A stretch of DNA of 64,000 nucleotides, from contig NZ_CP102512.1 of NCBI RefSeq assembly GCF_024612015.1, forward strand, positions 6,200,001 to 6,264,000, read 5' to 3'. A program made the position numbers and the translations under genes. The notes beneath the pieces are model-generated. The model did not search any database. It was not told where the DNA came from and worked only from the letters and a program-made list of their open reading frames with translations. Within the stretch, counting starts at the first letter, position 1. The number at the start of each line of letters is the position of its first letter. Source of the DNA: Streptomyces sp. CA-210063. GTDB taxonomy: Bacteria; Actinomycetota; Actinomycetes; Streptomycetales; Streptomycetaceae. Of this stretch, positions 60,425 to 64,000 are shown piece after piece.

Positions 60425-61368
60425 GCAGGGGCAGCACCCTGGAGGGACGGGTCGCGGTCGTGACCGGGGCCGCGCGGGGCGTCGGGGAACTCCTCGCGCG
60501 CAAGCTCTCGGTGCGCGGAGTGAGGGTCGCGCTGGTCGGGCTCGAACCGGACGAACTGAAGCGGGTCTCCGAACGGCTGTACGGCGGTGGGGGTACCTCC
60601 CGCTCGAGCGAAGCCGAGAGTGGGGGAGAGTACTGGCACGCCGACGTCACCGACCACGAGGCCATGGCGCGGGTCGCCGCCGAGGTCAAGGAGCGGTTCG
60701 GGCGGGTCGACATCGTCGTCGCCAACGCGGGCGTCGCGAACAGCGGGCCCTTCGTCGACTCCGACCCGGACTCCTGGCGGCGCGTCATCGAGGTCAACCT
60801 CGTCGGATCGGCCGTCACGGGGCGGGCGTTCCTGCCCGCGCTGATCGAGAGCCGGGGGTATCTGCTCCAGATCGCCTCCCTCGCGGCGATCACTCCGGCG
60901 CCGATGATGACGGCGTACTGCGCGTCCAAGGCGGGCGTCGAGGCGTACGCGCACTGTCTGCGGGCCGAGGTGGGGCACCAGGGGGTGGGGGTCGGGGTCG
61001 GGTATCTGTCCTGGACCGACACGGACATGGTGCGCGGGGCCGACAAGGACGAGGCGCTGCGGGAGTTGCGGGAGCGGCTGCCCTGGCCGGCCGGGAAGAC
61101 GTATCCGTTGGGGCCGGCCGTCGACCGGCTCGTGGCCGGGATCGAGCGGCGGTCCAGTCATGTGTACGGGCAGGGGTGGCTGCGGGGGATGCAGGGGGTG
61201 CGCGGCTATCTCCCGGGGCTGATCGGGGCGTTCGCGCCGCGGGAGGTACGGCGGTTCGAGTCGCGGCTTCGTGGGGTGTCCACGGGGTTGGTGGGGGCCG
61301 GTGGGGCCGCGGATGAGCGGCGGCGGGGGGTTGGGCGGGGGGTTGGCGTGCCGGGGGCGGGTGACTGA
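60421..61368 (+). CDS. short-chain dehydrogenase/reductase with repeat-derived loop
   Basis: 315 aa; ATG 60421 overlaps the hydrolase stop (ATGA). The classical SDR pattern is TGAARGVG at 15-22, NAG at 102-104, Ser153 and YCASK (Tyr166, Lys170). It probably oxidises an alcohol to the ketone used by the BVMO, or reduces the reverse. Residues about 55-70 (GGGGTSRSSEAESGGE) are not part of the fold. They are encoded by interspersed repeat B, inserted in frame between the second strand region and DVTDHE. The C-terminus is Gly/Arg-rich low complexity. Confidence 0.9.
   Translation: MSRGSTLEGRVAVVTGAARGVGELLARKLSVRGVRVALVGLEPDELKRVSERLYGGGGTSRSSEAESGGEYWHADVTDHEAMARVAAEVKERFGRVDIVVANAGVANSGPFVDSDPDSWRRVIEVNLVGSAVTGRAFLPALIESRGYLLQIASLAAITPAPMMTAYCASKAGVEAYAHCLRAEVGHQGVGVGVGYLSWTDTDMVRGADKDEALRELRERLPWPAGKTYPLGPAVDRLVAGIERRSSHVYGQGWLRGMQGVRGYLPGLIGAFAPREVRRFESRLRGVSTGLVGAGGAADERRRGVGRGVGVPGAGD
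60586..60628 (+). repeat. interspersed repeat B inside the SDR gene
   Basis: ggtgggggtacctcccgctc followed by gagcgaagccgagagtgggggag. The ends (ggtggggg / agtggggg) and the central ctcgag palindrome are recognisable. It is in frame and adds about 14 residues. A diverged copy lies at 47399. Confidence 0.8.
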
Positions 61369-61455
61369 GCGTTACTGATCGAAATGCGCTGAATGTCCGG
61401 GCGTGTTTGTCTGGTCGAGGCCCGATCCCCTCACCCGAAACGGGAGTGAATCCAC

Positions 61456-61722
61456 ATGGGCATGAAGGACCAGTTCCAGGACAAGGCCGAGCAGTTGAAG
61501 CAGCAGGCCAAGCGCAAGTCCGGTCAGTCCGGTCAGTCGCCGGAGGAGTCGCGTGGGCGGTCTCCGGAGGAGCGTGTGCGGCAGGAGCGTGAGCGGACGG
61601 GGCAGCGGCCCGGTGCGCGGCCCGGTGAGCATGGGCAGCCGCAGCGTCGGCCGCAGGAGAGTGAGCGGGAGCGGGAGCAGCGTGAAGCCGAGGAGCGGCT
61701 TCAGCAGGACTATGACATCTGA
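61456..61722 (+). CDS. small highly charged protein
   Basis: 88 aa from ATG 61456, with GGGAGTGA upstream. It starts MGMKDQFQDKAEQLKQQAKR, an amphipathic CsbD-like stretch, followed by Gln/Arg/Glu/Pro repeats to the end (ESEREREQREAEERLQQDYD), probably disordered. CsbD-like proteins are general-stress proteins of unknown function; membership here is tentative. It is followed by a terminator. Confidence 0.72.
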   Translation: MGMKDQFQDKAEQLKQQAKRKSGQSGQSPEESRGRSPEERVRQERERTGQRPGARPGEHGQPQRRPQESEREREQREAEERLQQDYDI

Positions 61723-61750
61723 GTTCTGCTCGGCTTAGCGGCCGGATTCG

Positions 61751-61785
61751 AGTGGGGTGCCCTTGTTGGTGAGGGTGCCCCACTT
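61751..61785. terminator. hairpin agtgggg...ccccact with T-run
   Basis: Arms agtggggtgccc / gggtgccccact (two mismatches) followed by tttt, 29 bases after the small gene's stop. Confidence 0.65.
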
Positions 61786-61885
61786 TTGTCTTCGCCCCCG
61801 CCGCCCCTACCCATTCCCATCCCCAGGGGCTGTGCCCCTTCTACCCCCTTGAGCGCCTTATAGCTCGGGGGGTTCTGTGGGGTGG

Positions 61886-61972
61886 CGGGTGCGGGTTTGT
61901 TGTGGTTGATCGCGCAGTTCCTCGCGCCCCTTACGGGGCCCGCAGTTCCTCGTGCCCCTTACGGGGCTCGGG
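61886..61972 (-). repeat. interspersed repeat A, copy 5, with partial duplication
   Basis: ggttgatcgcgcagttcctc followed by gcgccccttacggggc, then a second cgcagttcctcgtgcccctt. Its right edge supplies the last codons and the TAA stop of the protease gene at 61959. Confidence 0.8.
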
Positions 61973-64000
61973 GGGGCAAAGGGGGGCGGGATCTGGTGGG
62001 GACGTTCGTGTAGGTGGGGGGGTCTGTTGGGGGGTGGGATTTCAGGAGGTCGAGGGCCAGGGTTACCGCCGCGTCGAGTTGGGTGTGGCGGCCCTCGGCC
62101 CAGTCCAGGGGGGTGCGGAGGGATTCCAGGTCGGGGGTGACGCCTCGGTTCTCGACGGACCAGCCGTACGCGTCGAACCAGGCGGCGTTCATGGGGACGG
62201 TGATGACGGTGCCGTCGCCCAGTTGGTGGCGGCCGGTCATGCCGACGACGCCGCCCCAGGTGCGGAGGCCGACGACGGGGCCGAGTTCGAGGAGCTTGAA
62301 GGCCGCCGTGATCATGTCGCCGTCGGACGAGGTCGCCTCGTCGACCAGGGCGACGACCGGGCCGCGCGGGGCGCTCGACGCGTACGACACCGGCTGGGCG
62401 TTTCTCGTCAAGTCCCAGCCCAGGATCGTACGGGTGAGTTTCTCCACGACCAGTTCGCTGATGTGGCCGCCCGCGTTGCCGCGTACGTCGACGATCAGGG
62501 CGGGGCGGGACACCTCCATGCGCAGGTCGCGGTTGAACTGGGCCCAGCCGGAGCCGCCCATGTCCGGGATGTGGAGGTAGCCGCAGTGGCCGCCGCTCAG
62601 CTCCCGTACGACCTCGCGGCGTTTGGCCACCCAGTCCTGATAGCGCAGGGGGCGCTCGTCGATGAGGGGGACCACGGCCACACGGCGGGAGCGGCCCTCG
62701 CCCTCCGCCGGGGTGAAGGTCAGTTCGACGGTCGAACCGCCCGCGCCGGCGAGGAGGGGATACGGTCCCGTCACCGGATCCACCGGGCGGCCGTCCACGT
62801 GGGTCAGGGCCGCGCCCTCCCGGATGCCCAGGCCGGCCAGCGGTGAGCGGGCCTTGGAGTCGGACGAGTCGCCGGGGAGGATACGGCGGACCACCCAGCC
62901 CTCGTCCCTGCGGACGAAGTTGGCGCCCAGTAGGCCCTGGCGGCGCTGGTAGTGGGGTGGGCCCTCGTTGCGGCGCGCGGGAGAGACGTAGGCGTGGGAC
63001 GTGCCCAGTTCGCCGAGGACCTCGCGCAGCAGATCCGCGAACTCGTCGGGGGACGCCACCCGTTCGACCAGCGGGCGGTACTGGTCCAGGATCCCGTCCC
63101 AGTCGATGCCGCTCATCTTCGGGTCCCAGAAGTACGCGCGGATCAGGCGCCCGGCCTCCGCGTACGCCTGGCGCCACTCCGCCCCCGGGTCGACCTGGTG
63201 CAGCACGCGCCGCAGGTCGATCCAGACGGTCGAGTCGCTGTCGCCGGGCTCGGTGGAGGGGACGGCCCGTAGCTCGACGTCGTCCACCACGACCAGCCGC
63301 GAGCCGTCGCCGCTCACCGCGAACCAGTCCAGGTGTTCGACCAGTTCGGACTTCTTCGCCTTGCTGATGTTGAAGTATTCGAGGGTCGGGCGGCCGGTCA
63401 TGTCGTCCGGGTTGGCGAAGGTCTCGCCCAGGGCGCCCGAGATCGGCCAGCGCAGCCAGACGAGGCCGCCGCCGTTGACCGGGCAGAGCGCCGAGTACTT
63501 GGAGGCGGTGACCGGGAAGGGCGTGACGCGGTTCTCCAGGCCCTCGATCTCCACGGTGACCGTGGAGCCGGTGTCCTCGTCCTCGGTCGGGTCCATGCCT
63601 CCGGCCACCGGGCGGCCGTCGGGGTTCAGGGCGAAGGGGGAGGGGGTGGCGGAGGAGAGAGGGACCAGGTAGGGGCGGCAGCCGAGGGGGAAGGACAGGT
63701 CTCCCGTGTGGACGTCGTACACCGGGTCGAAGCCGCGCCAGGACAGGAAGGCCAGGTAGCGGCCGTCGCGCGTGAACACCGGGTTCTCGTCCTCGAAGCG
63801 GCCGTTGGTGACGTCGACGATGAGCCGGTCCTTCATCCGGGCCATCTTGATCTGGCGGAGGGTGCGGCCGATGCCCGGGTGGGACCAGGTCAGCCAGGCG
63901 CCGTCCGGGGAGAAGGCGAGGTCGCGGACGGGACCGTTGAGGGAGGTGATGAGCTCGGTGACCTCACCGTTCGATTCCTCGGTGCCCGCGGCGGCAGCCG
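61959..64000 (-). CDS. tricorn-like S41 peptidase (N-terminal part outside window)
   Basis: The frame is open to the window edge, giving 680 visible residues from the C-terminal side. The visible N-terminal part is beta-propeller (FSPDGAWLTWSHPGIGRTLR, FTRDGRYLAFLSWRG). A helical core (SGIDWDGILDQYRPLVERV), a PDZ-like domain (LAGLGIREGAALTHVDG) and the S41 core (ALIVDVRGNAGGH, ALVDEATSSDGDMITAAFK with the Ser in TSSDGD) follow. Tricorn-type proteases degrade oligopeptides downstream of the proteasome. The stop and last residues derive from an interspersed repeat. Confidence 0.92.
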   Translation of the reverse strand, partial: AAAAGTEESNGEVTELITSLNGPVRDLAFSPDGAWLTWSHPGIGRTLRQIKMARMKDRLIVDVTNGRFEDENPVFTRDGRYLAFLSWRGFDPVYDVHTGDLSFPLGCRPYLVPLSSATPSPFALNPDGRPVAGGMDPTEDEDTGSTVTVEIEGLENRVTPFPVTASKYSALCPVNGGGLVWLRWPISGALGETFANPDDMTGRPTLEYFNISKAKKSELVEHLDWFAVSGDGSRLVVVDDVELRAVPSTEPGDSDSTVWIDLRRVLHQVDPGAEWRQAYAEAGRLIRAYFWDPKMSGIDWDGILDQYRPLVERVASPDEFADLLREVLGELGTSHAYVSPARRNEGPPHYQRRQGLLGANFVRRDEGWVVRRILPGDSSDSKARSPLAGLGIREGAALTHVDGRPVDPVTGPYPLLAGAGGSTVELTFTPAEGEGRSRRVAVVPLIDERPLRYQDWVAKRREVVRELSGGHCGYLHIPDMGGSGWAQFNRDLRMEVSRPALIVDVRGNAGGHISELVVEKLTRTILGWDLTRNAQPVSYASSAPRGPVVALVDEATSSDGDMITAAFKLLELGPVVGLRTWGGVVGMTGRHQLGDGTVITVPMNAAWFDAYGWSVENRGVTPDLESLRTPLDWAEGRHTQLDAAVTLALDLLKSHPPTDPPTYTNVPTRSRPPLPPRAP

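Overview
This is a high-GC window that reads as Streptomyces chromosome, or a close relative. Third codon positions are GC-saturated, GTG/TTG starts are common, and many genes have a TANNNT -10 box 6-7 bases before the start codon (leaderless pattern). It carries a SARP regulator, hrdD and sepX, whose homologues I know from Streptomyces. From memory, the order MFS/TetR - hrdD - fruR/fruK/fruA - L,D-transpeptidase - mscL - mtnP - penicillin acylase - galU resembles the S. coelicolor SCO32xx-SCO31xx stretch, running left to right here. I could not run a search. All family names come from motifs read in the translations.

Layout. 1-4102: the end of a five-gene flavin-monooxygenase operon (isochorismatase-like hydrolase, LLM monooxygenase, MFS exporter, two flavin reductases). 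4178-8310: a TetR repressor, an unknown small gene and a three-gene ABC-2 exporter. 8487-11787: a double-length IclR regulator and a secreted M6 protease, with interspersed repeats between them. 12067-16568: a TetR/MFS efflux pair, a divergent MarR/LigB-type dioxygenase pair and a PAT-like acetyltransferase. 16629-25428: hrdD behind a textbook SigR promoter, a divergent WYL-regulator/MFS pair and the fruR-fruK-fruA fructose PTS operon. 25651-35490: envelope and stress genes (L,D-transpeptidase lipoprotein, P1 peptidase, LtrA, MscL, SAF protein, MtnP, a Ruc-like zinc-ribbon chaperone gene with a CIRCE box, an MFS). 35765-46817: cation/proton antiporter, penicillin acylase, 5-FCL, then galU-glp(moeA-like)-moaC-mogA-rimJ-sepX/glpR. 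46943-49035: tRNA-Ala(CGC), two small genes and exonuclease III. 49165-56937: a signalling region with an NB-ARC/TPR protein, a GT-B-like pair, an AfsR-type SARP regulator and an overlooked 27-aa signal-peptide-bearing ORF. 57068-61368: MerR plus a Baeyer-Villiger monooxygenase/hydrolase/SDR operon. 61456-64000: a small charged protein and the C-terminal part of a tricorn-like protease.

How genes work together. The fru operon is a closed fructose uptake and phosphorylation unit. The glp-sepX block couples a gephyrin-like protein with its divisome membrane partner. Its arrangement with ruc and 5-FCL mirrors M. tuberculosis Rv0991c-Rv0996 as I remember it. The BVMO operon can be read as alcohol to ketone to ester to acid plus alcohol. 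The most interesting less-described elements are the peptide ORF beside the TPR-type SARP, the GT-B-like pair between two NB-ARC proteins, and two interspersed repeat families, copies of which lie in frame inside coding sequences.
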